64,000 bases of DNA. Source: Dryas octopetala (taxonomy: Eukaryota; Streptophyta; Magnoliopsida; Rosales; Rosaceae). The notes under the pieces are model-generated. The model saw nothing but the letters and a program-made list of their open reading frames with translations, was not told where the DNA came from and ran no database searches. The DNA lies in the NCBI GenBank assembly GCA_963921425.1, contig OY992834.1:19047923-19111922 (forward strand), written 5' to 3'. Shown here piece by piece: positions 1 to 10,747 of this stretch. Both the position numbers and the translations under genes were made by a program. Numbering within the stretch: the stretch's first letter is position 1; each line of letters opens with the position of its first letter.

Positions 1-1204
1 ATGCTTTTCTTCATGGTGATCTCCATGAAGAAATTTATATGTCTCTACCTCCTGGTCTTCAGCGACAGGGGGAGAACCTGGTGTGTCGCCTTCACAAGTC
101 GTTATATGGTTTAAAGCAAGCCTCCCGTCAATGGTTTGCTAAGTTTTCTAGCTTCCGCTATCCGAGATGCCGGTTTTATTCAGTCCAAAGCAGATTATTC
201 ATTGTTCACATATCGAAAAGGCAAATCTTTTACAGCCTTATTGATATATGTTGATGACATTCTTATTACGGGTAATGATTTCACTGCTATATCTGCTCTT
301 AAGCGTTTTCTGCATAGTCGTTTTCGGATTAAGGATTTGGGTGATTTGAAGTATTTTCTGGGTATTGAAGTCTCTCGATCCAAGAGAGGTACGTATTTCC
401 ATCTCTCAACGGAAATACACTTTGGAAATCCTAAAAGACAGTGGTTTTTTGGGTGCTAAGCCGGTGAATTTTCCTATGGAGCAAAACATAAAGCTCTCGG
501 ATGAAGGAACATTACTTAAAGATCCGTCTTCATACAGGCGACTGGTAGGACGTCTCATTTATTTGACTATTACCCGGCCATATATGACCTATTCGGTACA
601 TGTGTTGAGTAGATTTATGCATGCACCACGCAAACCACATATGGATGCTGCCTTGCGTGTGTTGCGTTATTTGAAGAATAGTCCAGGACAAGGTTTGTTT
701 TTCTCCTCTCAGAATGATTTGTCTTTGCGAGCTTTTTCTGATTCGGATTGGGCTGGTTGCCCAGTGTCTCGTAGATCCACTACGGGTTATTGTGTATTTT
801 TGGGATCATCTCTTATCTCTTGGCGGACAAAAAGGCAGAAAACCGTATCTCTATCCTCAGTAGAAGCTGAATATAGGGCCATGACAGGTACATACTGTGA
901 ATTATCTTGGCTACGCTCATTGTTGAAAGATTTGCGAATATTGCACTCGAAACCAGCATTGTTATATTGTGATAACAAAGCAGCCTTGCACATCGCATCC
1001 AATCCTGTGTTTCACGAAAGGACCAGACACATAGAAATGGATTGTCATTTTGTTCGGGACAAAATACAAGACGGTTCAGTTGCAACCCAGTATGTTACTT
1101 CGGCAAATCAACTTGCGGATGTGTTTACTAAGCCATTGGGAAAGGAAGCTTTCTCTATCATGATACGCAAGTTGGGAGTTCTTGATATTCACTCTCCAAC
1201 TTGA
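1..1204 (+). pseudogene. Ty1/copia pol fragment (reverse transcriptase-RNase H), frame-broken
   Basis: This is the C-terminal part of a copia polyprotein. The reverse transcriptase would copy element RNA and the RNase H would remove it. The N-terminal stretch with the [14 protein letters not shown] motif lies in one frame (from about 39), the YVDD active-site stretch (about 240-275) in a second frame, and the rest (365-1204) in a third, so there are at least two frameshifts. RNase H signatures [16 protein letters not shown] and DNKAAL follow in the last frame, and the reading frame closes just before a polypurine tract, as in intact copia elements. The gag, protease and integrase parts would lie left of the window. 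It cannot make a working enzyme as read. The superfamily call is secure; the lineage is not assigned. Confidence 0.93.
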
Positions 1205-1211
1205 GGGGGAG

Positions 1212-1417
1212 TGTTGAGAAGGTCAATGCTATTCAATTTTCATTGTATATAGATTAGGAAGTAAATATATCTTGTATTAGGTAGAAAAGATTTTTTCCTA
1301 TTGTATTCAGATTCCTAAATTAACTTAGCACAATTATAGGACTTCCCCTGTATAAAGATACGTTCTCTGTTTTCAATGAAAAGTATTCAAGGCAAATATT
1401 CTTTTCCTCATTTTACA
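1212..1417 (+). mobile_element. Probable 3' LTR of the copia element
   Basis: A polypurine tract (GAGGGGGAG, about 1203-1211) directly precedes TGTTGAGAAGG, the usual start of a copia LTR. A TATA-like TATAAAGATA lies near 1351, and a TG...CA-compatible end (TTTTACA) is at 1417. The 5' LTR is outside the window, so the right boundary and target-site duplication cannot be checked. Confidence 0.6.
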
Positions 1418-2446
1418 GACTAGCACCAGAGTCAATAGAATAGACATCATTTACATGAACAATTACAAATTTGTGATTTAAATATTTAGATAGAACATGT
1501 AGAATAAAAGATTGCATGTTTAATAGCTTCTAATCTAGCTTTTATTCCAGCAATAGTATAATCTGACATATGAATTAACAGATAATTCATGTGAAACCTT
1601 CGACCAAAAAATAAAATAAAAATCCATGTGAAACCCCTTCAAGGTCAGAGTTAGCGATATCTAGTACACAAAAAACATATAGATAAGCAGCAAATGAAGC
1701 AGTTAGAATAAGTGAGCAAATGAGAACAAAGAAAAATAGAATAGTAGTGGAATAACACATTTACCAGGAATTAGAGACATAAATTTAGCAAGTAATATAT
1801 TAAACTTAGATAATATAGATTCTCACCAATGAGAAAAAACTATAGAACTATGAGAAAAAAAAAAAAAGCGTACATTCAACAATAATGTTAGATTTTAGTT
1901 CACCAAAAGAAATGTTAAGACTACTTTAGACATACACTAGATAAAAATGTCCGTTGATTTTAGGTACCAAATTATAATATTTTTTTATTTTAACTACCAA
2001 AATATTTATGTAATTTTACTTTAGGTACTAAATTTCAGTTTAGGTACCAATTTTAAAAAACATGGTTATATCGAGCTGTGACTGTCTAACAGTCATAACT
2101 TTTTTATTGATTTGTTGTTTTTTCAATATTTGCAAGGCTTAAACTTTAATGTTTAGTCTTTGAGTTATATGACTTCATCCCCCAAGCCTAAATCAAAAGT
2201 ATTAAACTCTTAAAAATTTTAAATTTTTATAAATTTGAAACAGTCACAGTTTAATCACAACTATATAACAAACTGATTTGTGACCTAATCCAAAATGTCT
2301 TACTCTAGGTTAGTACCTAAACTAAAAAAAATTAGTGGCTTGCTGCTTTATTGAAAAACTATTGATATTTGGTATTTAATCCTAATTATCTATAGATAAA
2401 ATAGTTTTTTTATTTTATCCAAAATTGAAAAAGTGTAATTTTTCTG
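1418..2446. other. Intergenic, no gene seen; weak foldback sequence
   Basis: The stretch is AT-rich with stops in all frames. Between about 2030 and 2330, copies of 'TTTAGGTAC' and a 'CTGTGACTGT' segment recur in inverted orientation, which suggests a decayed foldback MITE. I could not find matching target-site duplications. Confidence 0.4.
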
Positions 2447-3044
2447 TAAGATTAAACTATAGTTTATTAATAGAGAATAGTTTAATATATGTCCACAGTC
2501 TATATCTGAGTAAACTAACTTAGATATCATATAAAAGGGGGGGGGGGGTTATGCACACCACCCTTTTGTGCTGAGTTGACCACCCTTACTTAGTTCACCA
2601 CCTACACTTAAAATTTTTTTAATTTCTACTGAGTTAACCACCCTAATATGACAAAAATACCCTTAATTCCACAAAATACATCATCTTTACTATCTAAACC
2701 CACCTACCCCACCCAAACAAACACACCACCAGTATACCCCACCCCTGGCCTACGCAGACCATCTGAAACTAACGCCGCCGCTTCCTCCGTTGCCGGTCCT
2801 CCCCTCCACCGCCGATTCCTCCTCTGCAATTTCAAGTGGTTGCTTTCTCCTTCTTACTCTCCCTCACTCACTCTCGGTGTAACTCACTCTTGGATCTGAA
2901 ATTTTCGGGTTTAGGGTTGTGTAATGCATTAATATATATATTTGGCCTACCAATTACACAGATATTTGATATTTTATAGAAATTAGAATGAGATTTTGAA
3001 AGTGGGTGTCTGCAAATTAGGATCTGATTTCGAATTTCATTCGG

Positions 3045-3400
3045 TACTGGTGTGTCGAAATTTCTTAACTTGTTCGGAAGTATACTGTCGAATTACTTCC
3101 AAATATTCGACAGTATACTTCCGAACAGAATTTGGTGGAAATGTGTTTACAAATTCATTCGGTAGTTCTGTTTCGAATTATTTACATTCATTTGGTAGAT
3201 ATCCTCCGAAATAGCAAATGTTACTCGGTGGGTCTCTGTCGAATGAATATATTGATTTAACTATTGTTGGTTCCATTCAACGGGCATCTGTCGAAACTTT
3301 GATATATGTTCGGTGGGTGTCTGTCGAATTAATTTTAATATTTCTGTGGACATCTACCGAATGGATCTGAAATTTTCGGTAGACATCTGCCGAATGACAT
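3045..3400. repeat. Left palindrome array of MULE copy A
   Basis: About nine imperfect palindromes of roughly 20-22 bp lie here, for example TTCGGTAGACATCTGCCGAA near 3379. One is much larger: 3071-3092 and 3106-3127 are perfect 22-bp inverted copies around a 13-base loop. Units are separated by AT-rich spacers. Confidence 0.85.
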
Positions 3401-3548
3401 GAATATAAAATATTTTTACATACACTTTTCTCTTATTCTATATTTCATGATAACTTATATTCTTTGTATTCTAAACATGATTTCAATTTTTGAATATAGG
3501 TATGGATAAGAGAGGGGCATCTAGAGGTAAATCTTCTCGAGGCGAAAC

Positions 3549-4421
3549 TTATAGAGACCGTACTCTACCCAAAGCCCATGTATAATTATCCTCATTCTCA
3601 TAACATATATAAGCGAATGCAACAGAGAATGTCATGCTAGTGGAAGTCACACCCATAATCTCAAAAAGTGGCCAACGGTACCTATTAGTCTTATAAGTGC
3701 AATCCATTATCAGTACATGCGGAAATGCACGTAATATATCAATACTCTCAGGATGAGTCCAAAACAGGTCAGTCACAACATCACTAGAACTTCTATGCCA
3801 CTCAACATAATTATGTTCTCGATCTCAGCTTAGTTAGCAATACTTGCATCTCTAATCTACCGGCCCTCTCAATGCGACGATGACCCTATCTTTTTGCCTG
3901 ACATTGTATACTGTTTTGATTATTGATGTATTCTGTGGATTCTTACTTTTTATGGTCTTCAATATATCTTTCGGTTTCACCAAAGTCTTGGACAAAGCCA
4001 CTAACAATGAATTCTCTTCTTCAGTTAATCTGCCTGCGAATGAATGCCCTTCAATATACTCTGAAACTACATGGTTATGCACTCCACATGCAACCTCCAA
4101 CTCCCATTGATCACCACATCCAGTGTTCACCGCCTTCAACAAGAATAGACATCCACATTTCTTCGAACGGGTGTCCTTAGAGTCATCAGAAACCGGTTGC
4201 TTACGGCTAGTAGCATCGGATGTTTGGTCGCTTGAATCTGACTTTGTTGACTTTCTTGATCTATTTGCCTCATATTGACCATTTCTCTCACAAGCAAATT
4301 TGATCCAAGCTCTCTTACCACGAACCCCGCCTGCATCAGACCATCTAATGACAATTACCATGTTGTTCCTTTTTCCTTGTGAACGAATCCAACTAACCAT
4401 TGAATCCTTACTTTGAAACAC
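3549..4421 (-). pseudogene. MULE transposase, truncated and broken
   Basis: The upstream part (4421 to 3852) has a FAR1/MULE-type N-terminal region: an F-Q-S-K-D start, a KCGCLFLLKA...WELEV zinc-binding-like block, then VACGVHNH and a stretch ending in NVRQK. After stops and a frame change, 3776-3549 continues with FPHVLIMDCTYKTNRYRWPL, which contains the first catalytic Asp of the MULE DDE domain. The homology stops after NYTWALGRV, so the second Asp and the Glu are missing. It would have been the transposase that mobilises the element; as read it is inactive. The family call is firm. Confidence 0.85.
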
Positions 4422-4627
4422 CTACACATGACAATTATATATATTATTTACAATTCAAATTTAGGTATGCATAAATCATAATTCTCGGCCATACAAACAA
4501 TGTTTACCTCCGCTGTTGTGAATTCATTTGTGTAGTCAAAATTGCATCTTCCTTCAACTATACTGAGTTCGGTGGAAGCACCCACTTGCTGCTCCTATTC
4601 AGCAAAAAAAAAAAATTATTTTTGTCC

Positions 4628-5095
4628 CAGTATTCGACAGGAAACCACCGAAAATATCACATATATTCGGTGGCTAAGTACCGAATATACAAACATAGTT
4701 CGACAATTAACTATCGAATGAAACAATTATACGTTGGCCATTCGGAAAAAAAAAGTAGTTGTGTCCCAGTATTCGACGAGAAACCACCGAATAAATCATA
4801 TATATTCGGTGGATAAGTACCGAATATACCAATATAGTTCGACAATTGCCTACCGAATGAAACTATTAAAAAAACAATACGTTTTTCATTCGGTGGCTAT
4901 CTGCCGAACGGTTGTATAAACTTCGGTGACAAACCACCGAATAGATTGCCATTTTCGACGGGCATCGGCCGAACAAATGTGTGGAAAATTGACATTACAT
5001 TTATAAACGGTGGATACCTACCGAAATATGTACATTTATTCGGTGACCATCCACCGAAATATACTATATATTTCGGTACTGGTTTACTGAATAAA
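4628..5095. repeat. Right palindrome array of MULE copy A, with internal tandem duplication
   Basis: About twelve TTCGG...CCGAA-type imperfect palindromes are present, for example ATTCGGTGACCATCCACCGA near 5039. A block of about 139 bp beginning with TATTCGAC is tandemly duplicated (starts near 4631 and 4770), each copy holding the same three palindromes. Confidence 0.85.
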
Positions 5096-5199
5096 AACGC
5101 GAACTTACAGTTTTTCAACCGCGAAAAAATTCATAAAAACTCAAAAAAAAAACCCAAACTTACTTCATTTGATGACTTCAAATTGTCGTTCTGATTGTC

Positions 5200-5520
5200 C
5201 ATTTGTCAAAAGTAGGTGATTTGGATACAATGAATTTGTTTACAGAAACAATCTATGTCTAGGGTTTGGTTGAAGATGGTGGTGGTGGTAGAAGAAAGTG
5301 GAGTGTTGTTTGATGATGGTGGTATACGTGGGTGGAGCCAGCTGGTGGGATTGTTTAAAACAACAATCTATATCTAGGGTGGAAGGTTGAAAATGGTGGT
5401 GGTGGAAGGTGGAAGATGAAGGTTGAAGATGGTGGTGGTGGAAGGTTGAAGATGGTGGTGAAGATGATGGTGCTCTTCAGCTGGTGGTTGAAGATGGTAG
5501 GGGGTGTAGGGAGAAAATAT
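5200..5520. repeat. GGTGGTGGAAGATGAAG-type low-complexity repeats
   Basis: Short imperfect GGTGGTGG and GAAGATGGT repeats fill the right inner part of MULE copy A. No plausible protein is seen. Confidence 0.7.
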
Positions 5521-5806
5521 GTTCTAAAAATATTTGATATCCTTTATGGTCAATTTTCTATAAGGTATATATGTCTTTTACTAAATTAAATTTAGGGTGG
5601 TCAACTAAGCACAAAAGGGTGGTCGGAATAGCCGCCGTCATCATATAAACTATAATTAGACTGTGGACATATTATTAAACTATATTTTAATCTATCCTCT
5701 TTCCCCTCTCTCTCCTCCCTCTCCTCTCTCTCCTTCCTTTCTTTTTGTCTTTCCTTCGTCTCACTTTCCAGCGCCGACAACGACTCGTTCTCTCGGTTTT
5801 GCCGTC

Positions 5807-5808
<2 letters not shown>

Positions 5809-5864
<56 letters not shown>
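5809..5864. repeat. (CT)n microsatellite
   Basis: An uninterrupted CT dinucleotide run of 28 units. Open frames across it are low complexity and not treated as genes. A short duplicated segment (CTTCTTTTTCTTCCATGGCT type) follows at 5870-5940. Confidence 0.95.
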
Positions 5865-5867
<3 letters not shown>

Positions 5868-6240
5868 TATTCTTCTTTTTCTTCCATGGCTGCGGGTGGC
5901 TCTCTCTCCTTCTTCTTCTTCTTCCATGGCTGCGGGTAGGGAGCTGCTATTCCTAATTTTTTTTTTTTCCAATCTTTCATTTTTATGTTTTTCTTATTTT
6001 CTTAGTTATTTCCTTATTATTTTTCATCTTAATATTTTCTTAGTTGATTAAACATATTCTATTCTTAATGGCAAAATAAAAAACATATTCTAGTTTTTTT
6101 ATAAGAAAAGAGTTAGTAGAGACTGTAGAGTCAATTGAGCAAATTGGGTGGGTCTATGAATTATCCTTCTTTTTTAAATTTTTTATATACTCTACTATAT
6201 GAATTTGACGAAAATGGACGGTAAGTGCCACATTGTCACC

Positions 6241-6407
6241 TAGGGGTCAGCAATGGGCTGGGTCGAGCTAATTCGGCTCAAATTTTTTAGGGTTGAGCCG
6301 AGCTCGGACTTGAATTATAGGAATCCAATAGAGCTTTTGGGCCGGACCGGGCTGCGGGCCCAATGGGCCGGACGGGCTTCGGGCCTTAGACTTTTTGGTG
6401 ACCCCTA
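6241..6407. mobile_element. hAT-type MITE, 167 bp
   Basis: The element begins TAGGGGTCA and ends TGACCCCTA. It is flanked by the exact 8-bp direct repeat TTGTCACC (6233-6240 and 6408-6415). The interior is GC-rich with GGGCCGG/GGGCC motifs, as seen in many plant hAT MITEs. Confidence 0.87.
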
Positions 6408-6850
6408 TTGTCACCTTTGTGAAAGGGTGGTTGATTTTCAAAAACAATTTTTTGGGTGATAAATGTGCACACCCTTAATAGTCTGGGTGGTATTAGTGCA
6501 AAAAAGCCTTTTATTAGCTAATACTCTAGGGCTGTGGGTTTGTTACACATAATTAAGGGGGACTGTCTTAAATAAAACACTAATCTCGTGTGTGGTTGGA
6601 CACAGTATTAAGTTTAAGTGGGACTATGAAATTCGGTCCCACTAAAAACACCTCATTAGCCATTCTAACTTAACACTGTGTGAAAGTACCTCGCTAAATG
6701 AGAACCTCCCCACAATCTCATTTAACGCCCACTCGCTAGAAAGTACGATCTGGTCTTCTTCTTTTTTTGTTGTAGCGATCTAGTTTTCTTCCATCTCCTT
6801 CCCCAAACCCAGCTAAGCTTTCCAAATTTGATCACTCCCCACCCCCTATC

Positions 6851-7731
6851 CAGAGACGGACCTCTTCAAGTACAACCCACCCTATTTTTTGGCCAAAAAA
6901 AAAAAAAAGGTTGTAATAATATTAGCCAATTAACTCAATACTCAATTGTTGACATGTACCCAATAGCGCACTCAACTATAATAATAGCCTAATAACTCTT
7001 TTTGAATTTCTAAATTTAGAGTTAGCTTTTTTATTTGTGGTTTTAATTTGGGGCTTTAAATTTCAATTAAGAGTTCTAAAATTTTAAATTAGGGGTTGTT
7101 TGAGTTTGTTATAATATGTTATAGAACTATTAATTTTTTTAATTGTTGATATGTTGTTAATTTATTTTACTAAATAGACATTAGTTTTTTTGATTGATCA
7201 CACATAATAGACAATTTTAATATTTTGCACATTATTTACAATTTTAGAATGTGTCCTCCTTTTTTGAATTATGTTATGAACTTGTTTGAACAAGAAAATC
7301 ATATTGGTTGATCGAGAGATTCGTCTTGTGTTGACTCTTCCTGTTTCGACGACAACAACTGAGCGAACATTCTCATCCTTGAAGTTTATTAAAAATCGAC
7401 TTTGAAACAAGATATGTAATGAGTTTCTTGCTTATTGTATGATTATCCATATTGAAAACGATCTTGTTGATACTATCAGCAACGATTCTATTATTGATGA
7501 TTTTTATGTTGTGAAGAATCATAGGGCACAATTTAAGTAGATGTATTTTTTGTTGTTTATTAATGAAATTCATTTCGAGTTTTCTTTGAATAAATTACAT
7601 TTTAGATCAATGAATTGTTTTAATAAGTTATTTGAATTTGAGAAGTGTCATAAAAACAAACGGTATGCTGCCGAAATTTCGATAGCCTTAAAGTTTAGCC
7701 CACCCAATTTTAAATTCCTGAGTCCGTCCTG
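6851..7731 (+). mobile_element. Decayed hAT element with transposase remnant
   Basis: The left end is CAGAGACGGACCT and the right end reads AGTCCGTCCTG, imperfect inverted repeats. Candidate 8-bp duplications CCCCTATC (6843-6850) and CCCCTTCC (7732-7739) match at 6 of 8 positions. The interior is AT-rich and encodes only the end of a hAT transposase. Confidence 0.72.
7307..7540 (+). pseudogene. hAT transposase C-terminal (hATC dimerisation) remnant
   Basis: Translation from 7307 gives LTLPVSTTTTERTFSSLK, the typical plant hAT/ZMYM1-like C-terminal dimerisation motif. One in-frame stop interrupts it after KNRL, then it continues through NEFLAYCMIIHIEND and SIIDDFYVVKNHRAQ to a stop at 7540. 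No BED zinc finger or catalytic region is left upstream. This is a relic of the transposase of the element at 6851-7731. Confidence 0.8.
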
Positions 7732-8858
7732 CCCCTTCCCCCTCCAAATGCAACACTATCCAGCTTACCAAACATGCCCTAGAAGTCTAGATCCACAACA
7801 TGCAAAAACTTAAGCTCCAACAATTATGTCATTCACTATATAGCAATGAAAACTTAATGGGGTGCATACTTAACTCAAGCCACTCAGGCCACTATGGACA
7901 AAATGTATGGGCACTCCAGTGCCTCGGTCCAAATTTCAACTAAAGTATCTCATTAGATAGAGGTCAGTATCAGCCCATTGCCTTCCTAAACACAATGACT
8001 ACCTCCATCAACACCTATAGCAACTTACAAATGAACCAACATAGCCACTGTCACTAGTATCACCACTAAAATGCCATTGTTGGATCTATTATCAATTTAT
8101 CACCACAACAATACTTTTATCACATTTTTACTTACCCTTAACTGCACAACATCCTTGGTAGTAACAGGGAACCTAGATTTATTCTTGAATCGAAATAGGG
8201 ACCTCCATTTACCTCTATTTTCAATTTGAATATTTATGAGTTTTTAATTCTTCAAAATATTTAGGGTTTTTTAGTTACCCTCACAAAAATCAGAGCTTTG
8301 TAAGCAAACTCTCTGAGGTATGGGTTCTCACTTTTTTTTTGGCTTCCTATCTTTAATTTAAAACTCTAGGGCTCATCTCTGTAAGTTCTTTAATCTCACT
8401 TTTCTCCTCAAGTGTTCTTAAGACCCCAAATCGTCAATATCCGAAATGCTTGGATAATGGGGATGTGGTCCTTTGATATGGGCATGAGTTGGAGAGTCCA
8501 ATCCTGATCGATGAATGAGCAACCGTCTATAAAATTGAGATAGTTATTGTAATGTAATGTAGTTCAACAGGCTTGCAATGTTGTTAATCCATTTTAATTG
8601 GTTTTGTAATGTATTGTAAGATCAGCTCAACTCTAGTATATGTTAAGACCACACTTGTTTTCATCTTTGGTATTTGAATGGCTGTTACTCATTTCGTTGT
8701 TGAGAAAATAGAGTTAAAAGAAAAAGAAGATTGAAGATTGCTAAATGGACTTTTGTTTTGTTATAGATTCTTGGTCATTTTTTTACTTAATTTTTAAACA
8801 CTTTACCGGATTGTTTGACTTTGAGGTGTAGATGAACAGATTTTTTTGCCCTGTATAT
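7732..8858. other. Intergenic, nothing recognised
   Basis: The stretch is AT-rich with short frames only. I see no terminal repeats, splice-consistent exons or RNA genes. Confidence 0.6.
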
Positions 8859-9180
8859 ATAACAATAACAATAACAACACAGGGAACAAGCCGACATGGT
8901 GCCCCCATAACATCTATTCTTTAGACTACAGCTAACAACAACTAACAATCAAAACAAAACAAAAACAGAACTACATGGCTACAGCATTCCAATCAGAAAA
9001 GGAAAAAAAAAAAAAAAAAAAAAAGCATGAAAAGACCAATCCCTAAACTCAGAAGACACCAAAGTCAACAAGGATGTCCAGAAGTTCATGGATTTGCTCA
9101 TGACCCTCAAAATAATGCTAATGAGAGGGGGAAAGTAATTGATAAAATATATGCTACATAATTCCACCTTTCAAATTCAA
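8859..9180 (-). mobile_element. LINE 3'-end fragment
   Basis: On the minus strand the translation FWTSLLTLVSSEFRDWSF matches the extreme C-terminus typical of plant L1-type LINEs (F-W-x-S-L-x-x-x-V-S). It is followed by a 3' UTR and a simple (TTG)n-type tail (ACAATA/ACAAC repeats at 8863-8880 on the plus strand). A poly(A) run at 9003-9024 interrupts it. Confidence 0.6.
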
Positions 9181-10747
9181 TTAGTCCATGGATTTACTCA
9201 CCCAAGCAATGTTATTGCATAATGACATTACCAAATTCAATTAGTTCTGTTGGAAAAGAATTAGTCAATGGATTAAGCCATCAAAATAATGATATTGCAG
9301 AGAAAAATTACGGAAAGGAGGATCTGCCTCAACCTCCTCTTCATTAGATAAATATTCATAACAGGGGAATACATCCGATCCGACTACTCAAACTTTCAGC
9401 CTCAAATTGTAGCACAGAAAGAAACTCTAGAAAGAAGAAACTTGATCTATTGAATTTCCTTCAATGCAACTTCACATTTCATGGATTTTCATAAAGTTTG
9501 TATGCATAATTTCATATGCATATCACAAAACAAAAACAAAATAAACAACATTTGAATCTCACTATCATGATGCAACTTTCTACAAAAAAATTGACCAAGT
9601 AAAAGAATATGTGAAAACTCATTAGAATATTTTGACACCAAACTCATTAGAACTTCGTAAATTATAGAGATTATTAGCTAAAAGTAGAACTGTCAAAATG
9701 AATTCTGGTGTGGAATAAAAATATATCACAGAGATTGGCTAAAAGTAGTTTGAAAGAACAGACACCATCAGTTTTGAATCAAGATTCAGCAAGCAACTAG
9801 TACATAGTAAATCACACACTAAAAACATGGTAATGAAAGAAATTCCTAGAAGAAAAGCACATGAAAAAGAGAGGAGAAAAGAAAGAATGAAATTGAAAAT
9901 AATTTGAATGCAGAGAAGAGAGCAACTAGTACGATTTGGTTTTTTGTTTTTGTAGTAAAGATGCCAGGCTACCAAACCTCCTGTGCGTTTATGTTAATCA
10001 TTTTGCATCTTACATTGTCATTCTGCAGCAGCAAATGTTAATCACAATAAGGGTTTCAACATAAAATTATTAGTAAAGCATAAGTCAATGAGGGCACAAC
10101 TATGAAAAATTAAAGCCTCGAGCTCGAGGATGGAGTCATCCAGAAAATCTCCACAGAAACTGGTTCTGTCCTGTAGTGATTGAAGTGATGTACATATCAC
10201 CCCATAGCTTTCTATCTAGTAACAAGTATGATGTACTTGTTTCATATTTGCTTGGCAGCAAGATGCACTTAGTCACAATACAGGAATTACCACAAACTAA
10301 TAGGTTCTTCCAAATGAGTTACTCAGGTTGGTTTTCCAGTGTTCCTAGCCACATCCATCTTCTCATATCAATTTGGTGATAACAATCCACAACAAAGGAT
10401 TCATTACAGAAAACACAAAACAAGATTAAAACTGAAGATGCTTCCATAATTGAACCTGGGAAATGATTGAAGCCAACAAAAAAAAATTCATATATAAAAA
10501 TTATGGAACAAAAATGAGTTTCGACACGGTACTTATTGAACAACAACATACTTCCCATCTCCTTTACCCTATCGAGACAAATTGTGAAAGAAGAATCTAG
10601 AAAAACCATAAAGGCAAAATAAACATGGACATATTTTCACAGGAACCTAACCTCAAACTATACAAATGACCCACCGAAGCAGCCGAGAAATGGAGCCCCA
10701 ATATGCAGTCAGTCGGTCCAACAACACTCATAACCACCACAAATATA
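9181..10747. other. 3' flank of the VPS23 gene, no gene seen
   Basis: Only short AT-rich frames occur. The proximal part probably contains the 3' UTR and poly(A) site of the VPS23 gene; I cannot fix the poly(A) position. Confidence 0.5.

Larger units (their letters stand above)
2536..5639. mobile_element. MULE transposon, 3.1 kb, palindrome-array family (copy A)
   Basis: A 10-bp direct repeat, ATCATATAAA, flanks the element (2526-2535 and 5640-5649). The ends are inverted: the left end reads CACCCTTTTGTGCTGAGTTG and the right end is its near complement (CAACTAAGCACAAAAGGGTG), giving about 40-45 bp of terminal inverted repeat. The interior holds a minus-strand MULE transposase remnant (3549-4421) between two subterminal arrays of TTCGG...CCGAA palindromes. 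The left end includes a G-run (2537-2548) and the right end GGCGG-type sequence, so the outermost bases are diverged. The 9-10-bp duplication and the transposase both point to the Mutator superfamily. Confidence 0.87.
2466..5695. repeat. Older hairpin element split by the 3.1-kb MULE
   Basis: The flanks of the MULE are inverted copies of each other. The left flank (about 2480-2510) carries AGTTTAATATATGTCCACAG; the right flank (about 5659-5692) carries its near reverse complement (CTGTGGACATATTATTAAAC). Removing the MULE and one TSD leaves a hairpin of roughly 100-200 bp, so the MULE appears to have inserted into the loop of a pre-existing foldback MITE. Confidence 0.6.

Noticed and set aside
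3045-3400. Spaced repeats resembling a CRISPR array
   Set aside because: The units are imperfect palindromes inside a MULE in plant nuclear DNA, spacers are short and related, and there are no cas genes.
5663-5956. Ser/Leu-rich open frames on the plus strand
   Set aside because: They are translations of a (CT)n microsatellite and flanking low-complexity DNA.
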